DNA of 64,000 bases from Podospora pseudocomata (GCF_035222375.1 NW_026946363.1:6758001-6822000), one strand, 5' to 3'. Counted from the first letter of the stretch, positions 22,008 through 33,883 are shown. Notes: generated from the sequence alone by a model not told the origin. Program-made: numbers and translations.

Positions 22008-22771
22008 ATGGGTTCTACCGACGCCAAGCTCATCCTGTACACCAACCACAGATGCCCATGGGCACACCGGGCTCACATCATCTTGGAGGAGCTCAAGGTT
22101 CCCTTTGAAGAAGTCATCATCGACCTTGACACCCCTCGCACACCAGAGTACTTGAAGATCAACCCGAGAGGCCTGGTCCCTGCACTCTCTTACAACGGCG
22201 AGATCATCATCGAGTCTGCCATTGTCGCGAACTTCCTGGCGGACGCCTACCCATCTCATCTCCTGCCGCCCTCCAACACACCCGAGGGTGCGCTGCGCCG
22301 TGCACGTGTTGCATTATTTGTAGACGCCTTCATCTCTAAGTTCAACAGCCAGCTGTTTGCCCTCTACACGGCGGAGGGCGAGGCTGCGAGAGCCGAGATC
22401 GCAGACAAGGCCGTCGCCGCCCTTGTGAAGGAAGTTGAGCCGTTGCTTGCAGACGCCAGCCCTTATTTCGGTGGCAGTGACAAGCTCACACAGGCTGAGG
22501 TGAGTTCGGCGTTTTGGCGAGTAGAGGAAGTCCACTAACAGCTCTCCAGGTTTTGACTGGGTCATTTGTCATCCGTCACAAGAGCTTGTCCAAGACGGAT
22601 CTCTACCCCTCCAACCTGTGGCCATCGATTGTCGAGAAGGCTCCCAACTTTGCCAAATGGGCCGAAGTTGTCGCTGTACACCCGAGCGTAACTTCCATCT
22701 TTAAGGAGCAAGAGATCATTGACGGGACCCGGGCCAGGATTGCGAAGCTCAAAGCTCAGAAGCAACAGTAA
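22008..22771 (+). CDS. glutathione S-transferase, omega-like
   Basis: Two exons, 22008-22499 and 22550-22771 (50-bp intron GTGAGT...CTCCAG), 237 residues. The N-terminal thioredoxin fold starts KLILYTNHRCPWAHRAHIILEEL: the Cys-Pro-Trp-Ala motif is the omega/GTO-type catalytic site, where Cys forms a mixed disulfide with glutathione. NPRGLVPALSYNGEIIIES is the cis-Pro and glutathione-binding segment. The C-terminal helical domain follows from about residue 90. Omega GSTs act as thiol transferases and in detoxifying electrophiles; in wood- and litter-degrading fungi they handle aromatic products. Cytosolic, no targeting signal seen. Confidence 0.9.
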
Positions 22772-23329
22772 GGAGCTTGAGCTCTCGGTGTTTTGGAGAG
22801 GCGGGGCCGGTGGGGTTGAGCAGCATGTGAAGTCATGCAGACAATGGCAGCTATGAATTGTGAAATAAACAAGCAGTCGCTCTGCTGTTGCTTATGTCTG
22901 TAAAGAAAATGCTGTTCCCGTGACGCTTCATATGTCAACGAACAACGACACGCGAAAGACGCGTTCACGAGTTGGAATTCATTTTCCCCTGCACGCACCT
23001 GAATCCCTGCTGCGTGGCAGATCCCCCGGATTCAAGATTGCGTCAGGAGCTCGGACCACCACAGGCCGGCCCCAGCACCCAGCACCCAGGGCAGTTTGCA
23101 GCGGCAGCCGAGGCATGGACTCTCCTCTGGCACTGCCCTGAACGCCAACGCCAAAGCCAATTCATTCAAACGCTCAACATTCCATCACTCTGGCAAACTT
23201 GCGAAAGGCCTCGATTGAGATACTCCGTACCCTTGATATAGCGATCCCGACTGCGACCGACGCCGTTTTTCGTCACTCTCGCTGCTCTCGTTTTCGCACA
23301 TGCCGCGCCTTTTGTAATCGCCGAATGCG
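22772..23329. other. intergenic, GST 3' side and PEX16 promoter
   Basis: No gene recognised; short overlapping frames only. Confidence 0.45.
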
Positions 23330-24591
23330 ATGTCCAAGCCATCCGACAAACAGGACCTGGCCGCTGCGCCAGGGAGCTCCGGCGTGAAGCGCGCCTTTTC
23401 GCTCCCACCCCAATGGCTCCATATGTATGATGACTTTATCACCAAGAACTCCCACCAGGTGTCGCAGATAGAGTCGACGCTGCGATCACTAACGTACATC
23501 ATACCTGGTAATTGCTCCCCCTGTTTCTTCGAACCCGGGCATCCTGGCGACCGCAGAAACTGATCGTAAACTGTTATCTAGGTCGTTTTCGCGATGCCGA
23601 GATAGCCTCCGAGTCCATTCACAGCGGTGTTCAGTTGCTTTCCTTGTATCATGATACCCTTCTCTCCCGAGCGGCCACCCTCTCGAAGCTCCCCCTTTCT
23701 TCCCTCTCCCGCGCCCCCTCGCCGCAAAGCCGTTACACAAAGTTCTGGACCCTCAAGAGCGCCTTCTACCGGCGCGTCGCCTACGTCCTGCAGATTGTCA
23801 ACTACGTCCAGCTTCTTTGCGAAATGTCCGCCAAGCGCCGCGGCGAGCGCGTGCGCTGGAATGTCGTGGTTCTCCTTGAGGCCATCAAAGCTTTCTGCAA
23901 ACTTTTACTACTTCGGATAACCAAGTCGCGGCCGCTTTTGACGCCGGTCTTGCCCGAACGAGAACCGATACCTGACGAGGCACCCGAAGACCCGGAGGAG
24001 GCCGAGCTCCGCGCGCTCGGGGAAGACGATGAGGATAGGAAACCATTCGGCAAGGGGTCTGTTGGTGCGCCCCAGAGGAAGGGCGTTGGCCCCAACGGGG
24101 AGTGGACCATGCCCCGCACCGGCATGTCTCTTCCTACGCTTCCCGCGCCTGGGGATACGAGTGGGTATCTTCTTTCAAGGGTGCTCACGGCGGATGACAT
24201 CAAGCCGGCGTCAAACCTGCTCAACAGACTCCAGGGTAGCGCGCAGTTGGCTGAGGTGCTACACATCCTGGCACCTCTTGTCTTTGCCATCGCGCTGGCG
24301 CGCAGCAAGGACAAGCGGAAGTCCTGGACACCTTGGCTGTTGGGTGTGGGAACTGAGCTCGCGGCCAGGCAACTGCGGGACAGGGGTTTGCGGACGACGC
24401 CGCTGGAGCGCGAGGAATGGAGCCGTCGCGGTTGGGCGATGGGCTGGTGGGCTATGCGCGGGGCCTTTTACGAGAACGTCACAAAGGGGGTTGTGGGTGG
24501 CGTACGAAGCCGCATGCCAGGGCTGCTGGCTGGTATCATTGAAGACTACGAATACCTGTGGGAGAACTACTACTTTAGCACCAGCGCGTAA
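23330..24591 (+). CDS. PEX16: peroxisomal membrane biogenesis protein Pex16
   Basis: Two exons, 23330-23507 and 23582-24591 (74-bp intron GTAATT...ATCTAG), 395 residues, the normal length for filamentous fungi. Recognisable blocks: YDDFITKNSHQVSQIESTLRSLTYIIPGRF at the N-terminus, AYVLQIVNYVQLLCEM, RWNVVVLLEAIKAFCKLLLLRIT (membrane-associated helix), a charged variable middle, then LAEVLHILAPLVFAIAL and a C-terminus ending EDYEYLWENYYFSTSA. Pex16 helps insert peroxisomal membrane proteins and, in filamentous ascomycetes, supports peroxisome and Woronin-body formation. Its neighbour 22 kb away encodes a peroxisomal alcohol oxidase, but there is no sign of a shared cluster. Confidence 0.9.
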
Positions 24592-24998
24592 TGGAGGGGG
24601 TTTGCCAAGGCATGGTTATGGGCCGAGGTTTAATAACGAGCGTGGAGGATTTGGTTGTACATATTCTTTAGCACTTTTTTCTAGTTGTATTACCGTCTTG
24701 GAAGTGTACGAATGTAACGACGTTGCTTTATTGAGGCTGTTTGGGGTTCTGGACGTGAGGATTGGGAAGATCGTCGGCGATAAGACAATCCAAGAGGTCC
24801 GGCTAATGTGCCCCTGAGCCGTACCAAACAATGCCGGCACTGCCAAAATGCAGTACCCTTGGCAACGGCAAGGACATGATCAAGACACGACACGGTAGTT
24901 CTTCATACTTGGAGGTTACTTATCATGTCTTTTCAGACTTTCACGTCATTAAGAAGGCGCCTCTGGCGTTATCTCAGTCGCCGGCCACATCTTACAAC
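24592..24998. other. intergenic
   Basis: About 400 bases between the PEX16 stop and the SET gene start, with no gene seen. Confidence 0.5.
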
Positions 24999-26492
24999 AT
25001 GTTCCCACTCATATCTGCCCTTGCCGTCCTCCTCGGCAGTCAAAGAGCCTTGGCAGCCTCAGATCCCATTCCACCAACAGCCAGCTCATGCCCAAACAAC
25101 AGCCACCTCAGCCCTCTCACCCACAAACGGTCTTGCCCACGGCTCGTTGATGACGAGACGGCCATCCTGACCAACAGCTGGTACCCCTGGTCCATTCCCC
25201 CAACCTGTTTCGACCCCACAAAACAAAAGGGCAAACGCCCCAGAGTCAAGCTATCGAAACTATGCACCTTCACCACCCTCAACACATGGGCCGGCACCCC
25301 CCTGAGTATCATCACCACCCCAGAAACGGCCGCTGATGTCGCCTCGTTCATCCATTCGCCATATCTCTCCTGGCTGGAGAACGACCGGGGTGGTGTCCCC
25401 TTCAGGCCTACCCACTACCCCAAGAACCCTTTCAAAGTGGAGAAGCTACCCAACAAAGGCTATGGTGTTCTTGCCACAGAGCCCATTCAAAAAGGGACAG
25501 TCTTGATGGCGCAGCTGCCGGTTATGCTTCAGTTGTTGGAGAGCGCTGAGCAAAATGACAAGTGGGAGACGAGGGACGTGTTAAGACTTTTGCAGAGGGC
25601 GGGGAATCAACTTCCCAAGGAGCAGCAAAGGGAGGTGATGGGGCTGGCGGCGCAGGGAAAGGGGTATATCGTTGACGACATCATGAAGACGAACACGTTC
25701 GATGTGACCGTGGGGGTGTTGGAGGGTTCGACGGGGCAGATGGGGTGGGGGAGTCATTCCGGGTTGTATCCTGAGATTGCGGTCGGTTTCCTCTTTTTGT
25801 GACGGGTGAGGATGGGGTGGTTGTGCTGACAATGTGGGTTGGCAGAGGATTAATCATGCTTGCAAGCCGAAGTAAGTGTTGTCTTGTGAGCTCTCGAAAA
25901 GATGGATGACTAACCTGACCAGCTGCTTCACACGTTTCTCTCCTTCCACCCTGATCATGGAGATCGTAGCCTACAAGGACATTTCTCCTGGCGAGGAGCT
26001 TTCCATCTCTTGTCTGCCCACCACTCATACCCCCCTCCCAACCACCGTCTGTACTAACAGCAGCCAGACGCCCCCCTAAACATCCTCTCAGCCGACCGCT
26101 CCGAACTTCTCAAATGGTGGGGCTTCACCTGCACCTGTGCCCTCTGCCAGAACCCAAACGCCATCAAAAAGTCGGACAAGCAACGTAACCGGATCCAGGC
26201 GCTACTGGAAGAGTTCGACACCCCGTCCAGACTGACAGAGGAAAAGATCGCCGAGATCGAACAACTGGTAAGAGAGGAAGGGATGGAAGGGCAAATGGGC
26301 GACTTGTACAATATCATCGGGAATGTCTATGCTCAAAGGGGGGAAATTGAGAGGGCGAAGGAGTACGGGAAGAAGGGTGTTGTATGGCTGAAGCAGTATG
26401 CCGGGGCGGATAGTGAGAGGACCGAGATGGCGAAGGGGTTTGTGAAGAGGTTGGAGGACTTTGAGAGGGGGAGGAGGGATTGGAGGCCTTAA
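24999..26492 (+). CDS. SET-domain protein with signal peptide
   Basis: Four exons are inferred: 24999-25781, 25846-25871, 25923-26011 and 26068-26492, 440 residues. Residues 1-20 (MFPLISALAVLLGSQRALA) look like a cleaved signal peptide. The SET signature is seen as KGYGVLATEPIQKGTVLM near residue 150, RINHACKPNC (cofactor knot, rebuilt across two introns) and YKDISPGEELSISY. A post-SET-like Cys cluster FTCTCALC follows, then a helical C-terminus. Secretory-pathway SET proteins of this type occur in many filamentous fungi and their methylation targets are not known. Two introns use weak donors (GTCGGT, GTCTGC); the joins were chosen because they restore the SET motifs. Conservation of NHxCxPN and the SxS-Y motif suggests an active fold. 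Confidence 0.8.
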
Positions 26493-27439
26493 TGATAGGT
26501 AGGCATGCTGTGGACAGAATAAATGGAACTCTAAGTAGAAGAAGTTAGCGCGGGATAAAATGCTGGTTACGCCTACGTAAAAAGAGGATCGAAACTCTTT
26601 GAAGGCACTTGTAGCCCTATTAGCTTTGAAAGAGACCTACCTATGTTAACCAGCTACCTAAGAGGGCTACTTACCTCCAAATAAGATAAACAGGCGAGCC
26701 TTACACGTTTTATTGGCTTGCATTATTACCATTTGTTTCATCCAGCGCTTGGTGACTGGATGCTTGTGCTCTGCGACTCGAGTCCATTATCTCCTCGACT
26801 GCCCTGGAAAAGACCTTGGAAGCTGAAAGAGAACCCCGTTGCGGTATTATCGTGAAATTCCAGTGCACAAAGTACGGCACCCAAATTGCACTATCGTTGT
26901 CCTTGGACAACAAAAATAATAGAACAAAACCGCAGTACGTGTGCCCTAAACGATGGCCGAAAGGTATTCAAGAATAAGATACCTAGTCAATAAGCCTTAC
27001 AGGTTATTAAGAAGACTATAAACGCTCTGCTCACTCAGCTTACCTACGGCCCATTTCCCCACAAGAAACGCACCAGAAGGACTCCCCAAGGAAAAGAAGG
27101 ACGACGTCGAGGAGAAGCCAGAGGGGCGAAAGGAAAAGGTCCTGAAAGTGGAAGACATCGACGAAAAAACATGTTTTGCAATCTTCCCAATCTCGTCCAT
27201 CTAACATTCCTCATCATTAAATTTGCATTCTATCCCATCCACCAATATGGTTCTCCTACTCGTTATCAAGCGTAGCTTTCGCATGTTTGATGGCAATTTA
27301 TCGCCGTATATTTACCCCCTTCGATATCCCCAAGAACTCTCCGTTAGAAAGAATTGGGCTATCTTGTAAGACGTGTTGACCAAGGTGTATGTTAAGGCCT
27401 AGTATGTGAGATGTTCTTTAGGGCCTGGGAATTTGTCTA
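26493..27439. other. AT-shifted intergenic stretch
   Basis: No gene recognised. Composition becomes AT-rich and rich in TpA toward 27.4 kb, the entry to the second repeat block. Confidence 0.4.
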
Positions 27440-27560
27440 GTGAAAAGACATTGAGCAACTTGTCAAGGTCATATTATGTTTTCGTATCTATTGACTAATT
27501 TTTTAAAGCCTATTAATTATGTTTCGAGGCCTGTGGGCTATCTTTTAAGGCAATGATCAT
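27440..27560 (+). repeat. short array of the ~22-bp GGCCT repeat
   Basis: A few degenerate units of the form GGCCTRTTGACTATNTTTTAA spaced about 21-22 bp. The same unit makes longer arrays at 39,121-39,368 and 49,468-49,640. Confidence 0.5.
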
Positions 27561-27658
27561 TATCTGTGGGAAAGTGAAGTGTTACAACCTGCACCAGAAA
27601 TGGATACAGACTGCAAGGCAGTATGCCAGAGGTGAATATGACAGGATGATCGAAGGTT

Positions 27659-27895
27659 GTGACAAGCGTCTCAGACATGGGTTCACTGTCAACAACAGGT
27701 TGTTCTAACAAAGAGCTACTGAGAGTAGATTGTAGACAAATGAACTTGATTGCTTGCATGAGGAACTGTCTATCTACACCAGCCAGTTCCTCCGTATATA
27801 TAGACCAGTGGACCGTGGACCGTTGACTTACAGACGGTCCCCGGCCCGCTCCTGATCGGTCCCTCGTGGCCCCACTGTCTTCCAGAACCGTGACA
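27659..27895 (-). repeat. LTR-like copy, TATA-GGAGGAACTGG family
   Basis: Carries the GAACTGTCTATCTACACC and TCCTCCGTATATATAGACC core and ends AACCGTGACA. The left boundary (TGTGACAAGCG) is inferred by analogy with other copies. It differs from them in length and inner sequence. Confidence 0.5.
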
Positions 27896-27896
27896 C

Positions 27897-27938
27897 CCAG
27901 TGGTTCCTGTACAGGGGTATTACGCTTGGGGCGTAACA
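27897..27938 (+). repeat. S repeat, forward copy
   Basis: About 40 bp beginning AGTGGTTCCTGTACAGGGG and ending TTGGGGCGTAACA. The inverted counterpart is at 36,203-36,249 with one or two changes. Each copy touches an LTR-like element. Confidence 0.7.
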
Positions 27939-28247
27939 GGTGTGCGAAACGCTATCTTCCATTCGTCTGCTTCCTTGATTCTTATATGGGCGTATCCGAC
28001 TGGCATATTGTCACACGGCAAATAAATAACCAGCCGTATTACGGCCTAACCTCTATCTACCTGCATAATTAATGGTTAGAATTGAGGCGGACAATTAAAT
28101 GCCTCGCTGCTGCTAAAAGAAATGGTACTGGCTATAGGGTACGAGGAACGACTCGGCTACTGCATGAGGCTACTAGGACACGGATTTCAAAAGGATGGAT
28201 AAATACGCGTCCTCAAAACCTGTTTGTATCTCTAGACTTTTCTCACT

Positions 28248-28430
28248 AAGGACTTCGAGGCCATTGAAGATTATTAGCTAAATTAAACTACTGTTCCAAG
28301 CCCTGATTACTAGCCCTTATCACAACCGTTTAGTGGACTGGATACGATTAACCCACCGAGGTGCCTGTAGACCACTTGGAACATGCAAAAGCAGTTGTCC
28401 GGAATTTCTACCGCCGCTACCCTGTAGAAG
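28248..28430 (+). repeat. chimeric fragment: LTR 3' end joined to a gypsy chromodomain tail
   Basis: 28,248-28,324 is a RIP-like, mutated copy of the last ~72 bases of the solo LTR at 34,258-34,329 (ending TTATCACA for TTGTCACA). Ten bases further, 28,334-28,430 matches the chromodomain tail of element 1 at 5,527-5,623 with about ten substitutions. Confidence 0.65.
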
Positions 28431-28532
28431 CAAGGAAGTCGAGTGCCGAGAGTTATTTCCGGTATGCTGGGCTGACTACTAAGGAGCCGTGAGAACAATC
28501 ATTTATTAGACTAAAAAGCAGTTCTACTCTAA

Positions 28533-29230
28533 CTATACTCCCATATATCCGTTGGCCCAAGTCTCAATATCTCGAATCAACCGCCGTTTAACACTACTTT
28601 TCACACCCTTCTGAATATAGAATTCTACATCCTGGTCTTCAAACACCAACTCGAGGACAAGGCCATCGGCCAAGGTCAGGTGACAGGCTTTCTTGTATTC
28701 CATCTAAAGAGTCCTATTAGTGAGTTGCGAATATTGCCAGTCGGTGTAACTCTTGACAGTAACGTTACGAGGTCCTGGAACTTGGAGCTGCACAGAAGGC
28801 CTCGAGGGCTCCGCTTCTAAAGACTTCGGTGTTGAATAACCAGCTGAGACGTGACTAAGCAGGACGTTAGTGATGTTGAGAGGTAGGTAACGCGCCACAG
28901 GAGGAGCTGTACGCTTCCGCTGATGTCCTATATCCTGCTGCTCTTCACGATACAGCTGGTTACGAACGTCATTCGGAACGTCGTCATAACTCTGCAACAA
29001 GCCTCCTTCCTCCACATGCCGAATGAGCGCTTTAAGGTGATGGGTTCTAAGCTTATAGTATCACTTTCTAATATTGTCGCGCTAGTAATAGGTTCCTAAG
29101 TTATAAGGGGGTCCAGGGCATCGTATACGATTGTACACGTCGCGCCAGATTGATGGCCGGCCTGAGGCCTCCTCTTCAGCGTCGAGGTCATCGAAGCGCT
29201 TGACAAGATCACGCTATGCAGTGGGTGACA
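28533..29230 (-). pseudogene. relic of a repeat-associated fungal protein, family not named
   Basis: Read on the minus strand with stops at about 28,704 and near 29,050, the sequence gives a coherent protein-like series: RDLVKRFDDLDAEEEASGRPS, HYKLRTHHLKALIR-like, DDVPNDVRNQLYREEQQ, PLNITNVL, then a C-terminus with LADGLVLELVFEDQDVEFYI and VKRRLIRDIETW. I have seen similar wording in dispersed fungal hypothetical proteins but cannot assign a domain. Broken by at least two stops, so a pseudogene. Confidence 0.45.
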
Positions 29231-29240
29231 GACACTATAA

Positions 29241-29834
29241 CGTTGGTATCGTCTACTATGAAAGACTTATTCTGGGGCAGTTTCCTAGCTAAAAGGCTGT
29301 CCAGCTTTGGTCGTAGAATAGTGGACCAGAAAGCATTTGGTGCAAGAATAAGATTCGGTTCCGTATCTCTCGAAACCCCTTTGGTGTTTACTGTTAGCCT
29401 CCACTCGATGGAGTAATGGATCCAGGTAGGAGAGTGTTAGTCATATAGCGCGTCTTTCTTCCAGTCGGCTAAGCGTAGCGGCGGTAAAGGGCGGAGCGTC
29501 GGTCGTATTAAAAGCATTCTCATGGAGGGAGTCATCTACATTAAATTGATCTAAAGCCGGTCTTTTTTAATGGGTGTCAGCGTTATAATGTATCTCAGCC
29601 CCGAAACGCATTCTCTACTGTGATTGGATTATTTCCTGCTTGGAAAGTATGCGGATGAGTTGGCCAACGGCTGCTCAGCTGAAGTCATGGCTGTAGCATC
29701 CTCGATCACAAACCACGAAGCATCTCTCAATCTCCTCCGCTGGCACGACACCATCGACGTTGTTGACTTTCACTATCAATCATAGCGTATTTTCCACGCA
29801 AACTTTGTGATACTTCGAAGCTGACGCTGTCGCC
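29241..29834. other. upstream region of the NLR gene
   Basis: No gene seen. The 5' part is repeat relic; the last few hundred bases should hold the NLR promoter. Confidence 0.4.
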
Positions 29835-32800
29835 ATGTCATCGTCGCGCTTTTCGCGGCTGCTCCCCTGGTCCCGTAACCGACCGTCGTTGCCAGCACCA
29901 CGCCGCACGACTGCACAACCCGACGTATCTCCCGAAGCATCGGTCCTACAAGTTAGGGCAAGCACCACTGCGCCTATCGCACTCTCCCATCCCCCTACCC
30001 ATGGCTTGGAGATCGTCGCGGAGGGCATCGACCCTACAGTCGAGTAGGTCGCTACCTCTCTTATACCCTCTCCAAGAGCCTCGCGCGTCGAACACGCGGC
30101 CTTGTACGCAGGTTTCTTGTGTTTTATAATCCCCAACTAACTACTTTCCTCTCGTAGTATCGTCGCCGTCCATGGCCTTAACGGCCACCGCGATGAGACC
30201 TGGACCGCGAGCAACGGCGTCCACTGGCTCCGTGATCTCCTGCCGCAGGACATCCCACACGCCCGCATCTTCTGTTGGGGCTACGACGCCAACACCCATG
30301 CCAGCTCCCAAGTCAGCTGCCAATACCTCTACGACCATGCGCGGACGCTCATATCCGATCTATGCAGGGAGCGGAACCTGTCTGATGTAGGAGCTATATC
30401 TTGTTACTGGAGTCGGGGCAGCTTGGCTAACGAGAGTTAGTCGACGAAACGCCCGATCATCTTCGTAGCGCATAGTTTGGGCGGCATTGTCGTGAAGAGC
30501 GTAGGTGCCATACTCAATCTTCCTAGACCGCCGTATTGACGTATGTAGGCTCTCATTCATTCGGATGCCGCTCGACGAGGTGCGCTGGAGGAGCACCGCT
30601 CCATCAAGACCTCCACTTATGGAGTCGTCTTCATGGGCACACCGCATCAGGGCGGTAACGGCGTCCAGCTTGGGAGGCTGCTGGTGAATGTGGCGTCCCT
30701 GTTCGTGCCTGCAAATGACGGGATGCTAAGACACCTCGAACGGGACTCAGAGTGGCTCCAGCAGCAGCTGGGCCAGTACGGGCCGATCAGCGGCGATTTC
30801 GTGACCAAGTTTGCGTTCGAAGAGTACGAGACTCCGACGGCCTTTGGGCGGTCTATCATGGTACGTGGCCTTCGACTTCTAGATGAGTGGCAGCTAACAT
30901 AGAGCAGGTTGTACCCCGCGCGTCCGCGGTAGTGCCGGGCCAGGCCGATGCCGAACCGATTGTCATACACGCGGACCATAGGAACATGGTCAGATACACC
31001 TCACGCGGGGATAGCGGGTACAACACTATATCGGGACACCTCCGGATCATGGCGAGAGCTGCCCCCGAAGAGGTTCGGCGGCGCTGGGAGGCGGAGAGGA
31101 GAGTGGACGAGGGTAGGCAACCATAAAACAGAAAACATCCTCTACCTAGCTGCTGTAACTAATGAATTTACCTTGATGTAGCCCGTGTCGCCGTGGTGCA
31201 CGGGCTGGGGGGATTGCCGACCCCGCCAATGTTATCAGAACGACCTGAAACCCCGCCGAAGCCGTTTACGACCATCCCCTTCTCGCGCGACCGTGATTTT
31301 GTCAACCGCGGAGACATTCTCGAGCAAATCGACCGGCGATGTTCCGAGCCCGCCGCTCGCGTGGCCCTCGTCGGCTTGGGTGGTGTCGGCAAGTCACAAC
31401 TGGCCATCGAATATGCTCACCGACTCGCCACTCGCCAGCCTGACGCATGGGTGTTCTGGGTCCACGCTGGAACTTACGCGCGCGTCGAAGAGGGGTTCAG
31501 GACGATTGCCGACGCTGTAAAGCTGACCGGCCGGAACCTACCGAAAGCCGACATCCTACAGCTTGTGTACAGCTGGCTGTCCAACGAACGGAACGGCAGA
31601 TGGATCATGATCCTTGACAGCGCTGACGACCGCGATGTGTTCTACAACGCGAATATTGCCCACGGCACGACCAACGGCGATGAGCGCGACAGGCGGCCGT
31701 TTGCGACATACTTACCGCAGAGCCAAAACGGATCGATTATTGTCACAACCCGTAACAAGGATTTAGCATTCAGACTGAGCGGGTGCCGTCAAAACATGAT
31801 TGAAGTCGGACCGATGGCGCAGACGGATGCCCTCACGCTCCTGGAGAAGAAGCTAGGATCGCCCGCGGATCTAGATGTGGCGGCCGATCTCGTACGGGCG
31901 CTCGACCTCGTTCCGTTGGCCATTAGCCAGGCTGCCGCCTACATACAGGCACGGGCGCCGCGGAGCTCACTCGAGAAGTATCTAACTGAGTTCCGGAAGA
32001 GTGAGCACAGAAAGAGCAGTCTTTTACAGTACGATGCTGGGGACCTACGGCGGGATGGAGGCGCGTCGAACGCGGTTCTCACGACATGGCAGATATCCTT
32101 TGATTATATCCGGTCCAAGCGGCGCTCTGCGGCGGACCTCCTGTCGCTTATGAGCTTTTTCGACCGGCAAGGTATTCCTGGGTGGGTTCTTAAACCACCT
32201 AGAGTTACTAAGCAGGAGGTTCCAGGACGGTGTCTAGACGAGGCCGGAGATACAGACTTTGATAACGGCAGCAGTGCTTCAGATGGTGCCGCAGATGGTG
32301 CCGCAGATGGTGACATGGATGGTGAAACAGATAGTGGCCTCACAGATGGTAGTGCAGATACTATTGATGATGGATTCGAAGATGATGTGGCGATGCTGAG
32401 AGACTACTGCCTTATAGCAACGAATGAGATGGACGAGTTTGAGATGCACGGGCTTGTGCAATTCTCGACGAGGAAGTGGCTGGAACAATCGGGGCAGCAG
32501 GAGACGTTCAAACAAAAGTTTATCGAGCGAATAGCAGCCTCATTCCCAACTGGAGACTACAAGAACTGGGCGACTTGTCGAAATCTCTTCGCACACGTTC
32601 AAGTGGCCCTCGGTTACCGACCCAGCGAGAATAGGGAGGAAATATGGGCGACGCTTTTGTATAATGGGGGTTGGTTTGCATGGTCGCAAGGGAGATACGA
32701 GGTGGCACAGCAGATGGTAGGCAAAGCGAGAAGAGCCCGCGATAAGAGGTTAGGAAAAGAGGATGCGGCGACTCTAGCTAGCATGTCACTGTTTGCTCTG

Positions 32801-33883
32801 GTCCTTTTGGACCGAGGCCAGTGGGAGGAGGCCGAGAAGCTGTTTGTGCAGGTGGTGGAGACTTGGAAGACCAAGCTTGGGGCCGATCACCCAGATACGC
32901 TAACGAGCATGGCCAACTTAGCCTCGACATACAGGAACCAGGGCCGGTGGGAGGAGGCCGAGAAGCTGGAGGTGCAGGTGATGGAGACAAGCAAGACCAA
33001 GCTTGGGGCCGATCACCCTTCTACGCTGACGAGCATGGCCAACCTAGCCTCGACATACAGCAACCAGGGCCGGTGGGAGGAGGCTGAGAAGCTGTTTGTG
33101 CAGGTGGTGGAGACGAGGAAGACTAAGCTTGGGGCCGATCACCCAGATACGCTAACGAGCATGGCCAACCTAGCGTCGACATTTTGCAACCAAGGCCGGT
33201 GGGAGGAGGCCGAGAAGCTGCTTGTGCAGGTGATGGAAACGAGGAAGACCAAGCTTGGGGCCGATCACCCTTCTACGCTGACGAGCATGGCCAACCTAGC
33301 CTCGACATTTTGGAACCAGGGCCGGTGGGAGGAGGCCGAGAAGCTGTTTGTGCAGGTGGTGGAGACTTGGAAGACCAAGCTTGGGGCCGATCACCCAGAT
33401 ACGCTAACGAGCATGGCCAACTTAGCCTCGACATACAGCAACCAGGGCCGGTGGGAGGAGGCCGAGAAGCTGGAGGTGCAGGTGATGGAGACGAGGAAGA
33501 CCAAGCTTGGGGCCGATCACCCAGATACGCTAACGAGCATAGCCAACCTAGCCTCGACATACAGGAACCAGGGCCGGTGGGAGGAGGCCGAGAAGCTGGA
33601 GGTGCAGGTGGTGGAGACGAGCAAGACCAAGCTTGGGGCCGATCACCCTTCTACGCTAACGAGCATAGCCAACTTAGCGTCAACATTTTGGAACCAGGGC
33701 CGGTGGGAGGAGGCCGAGAAGCTGTTTATGCAGGTTGTGGAGACCAGCAAGACCAAGCTTGGGGCCGATCACCCAGATACGCTGACGAGCATGGCCAACC
33801 TTGCTTTTACTTGGAAAAGTCAAGGTCGACATTCAGGCGCCTTAGCCTTAATGTCACACGGGCCCACGACTCAGTGCCCCTAG
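29835..33883 (+). CDS. NLR-like STAND protein: alpha/beta hydrolase - NB-ARC - TPR
   Basis: Six exons: 29835-30043, 30158-30386, 30441-30500, 30549-30860, 30908-31112, 31182-33883; 1,238 residues. Residues ~70-290 are a SesB/DUF676-type alpha/beta hydrolase (VAVHGLNGHRDETW, nucleophile motif VAHSLGG with Ser158, VFMGTPHQGG). NB-ARC follows: Walker A GLGGVGKS at 403-410, Walker B WIMILDSADD at 479-488, sensor IIVTTRNKD, and DLVPLAISQAAAYI. An acidic Asp-Gly-rich insert lies near 700-737. From ~880 come about eight near-identical 42-residue TPRs of kinesin-light-chain type. Such proteins are fungal counterparts of animal and plant NLRs: ligand binding to the repeats triggers oligomerisation and the hydrolase acts as effector in non-self response or cell death. 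A solo LTR replaces the normal C-terminal 30 residues with ten LTR-encoded ones. ATP-binding and Ser motifs are intact. Confidence 0.9.
32818..33835 (+). repeat. eight 126-bp TPR-coding tandem repeats
   Basis: Units of 126 bp encoding GRWEEAEKL-(F/E/L)-(V/M)QV-(V/M)ET-(W/S/R)-KTKLGADHP-(D/S)-TLTS-(M/I)-ANLAST-(Y/F)-(R/S/C/W)-NQ. Most bases are identical between units; variation concentrates in a few codons. Confidence 0.93.
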
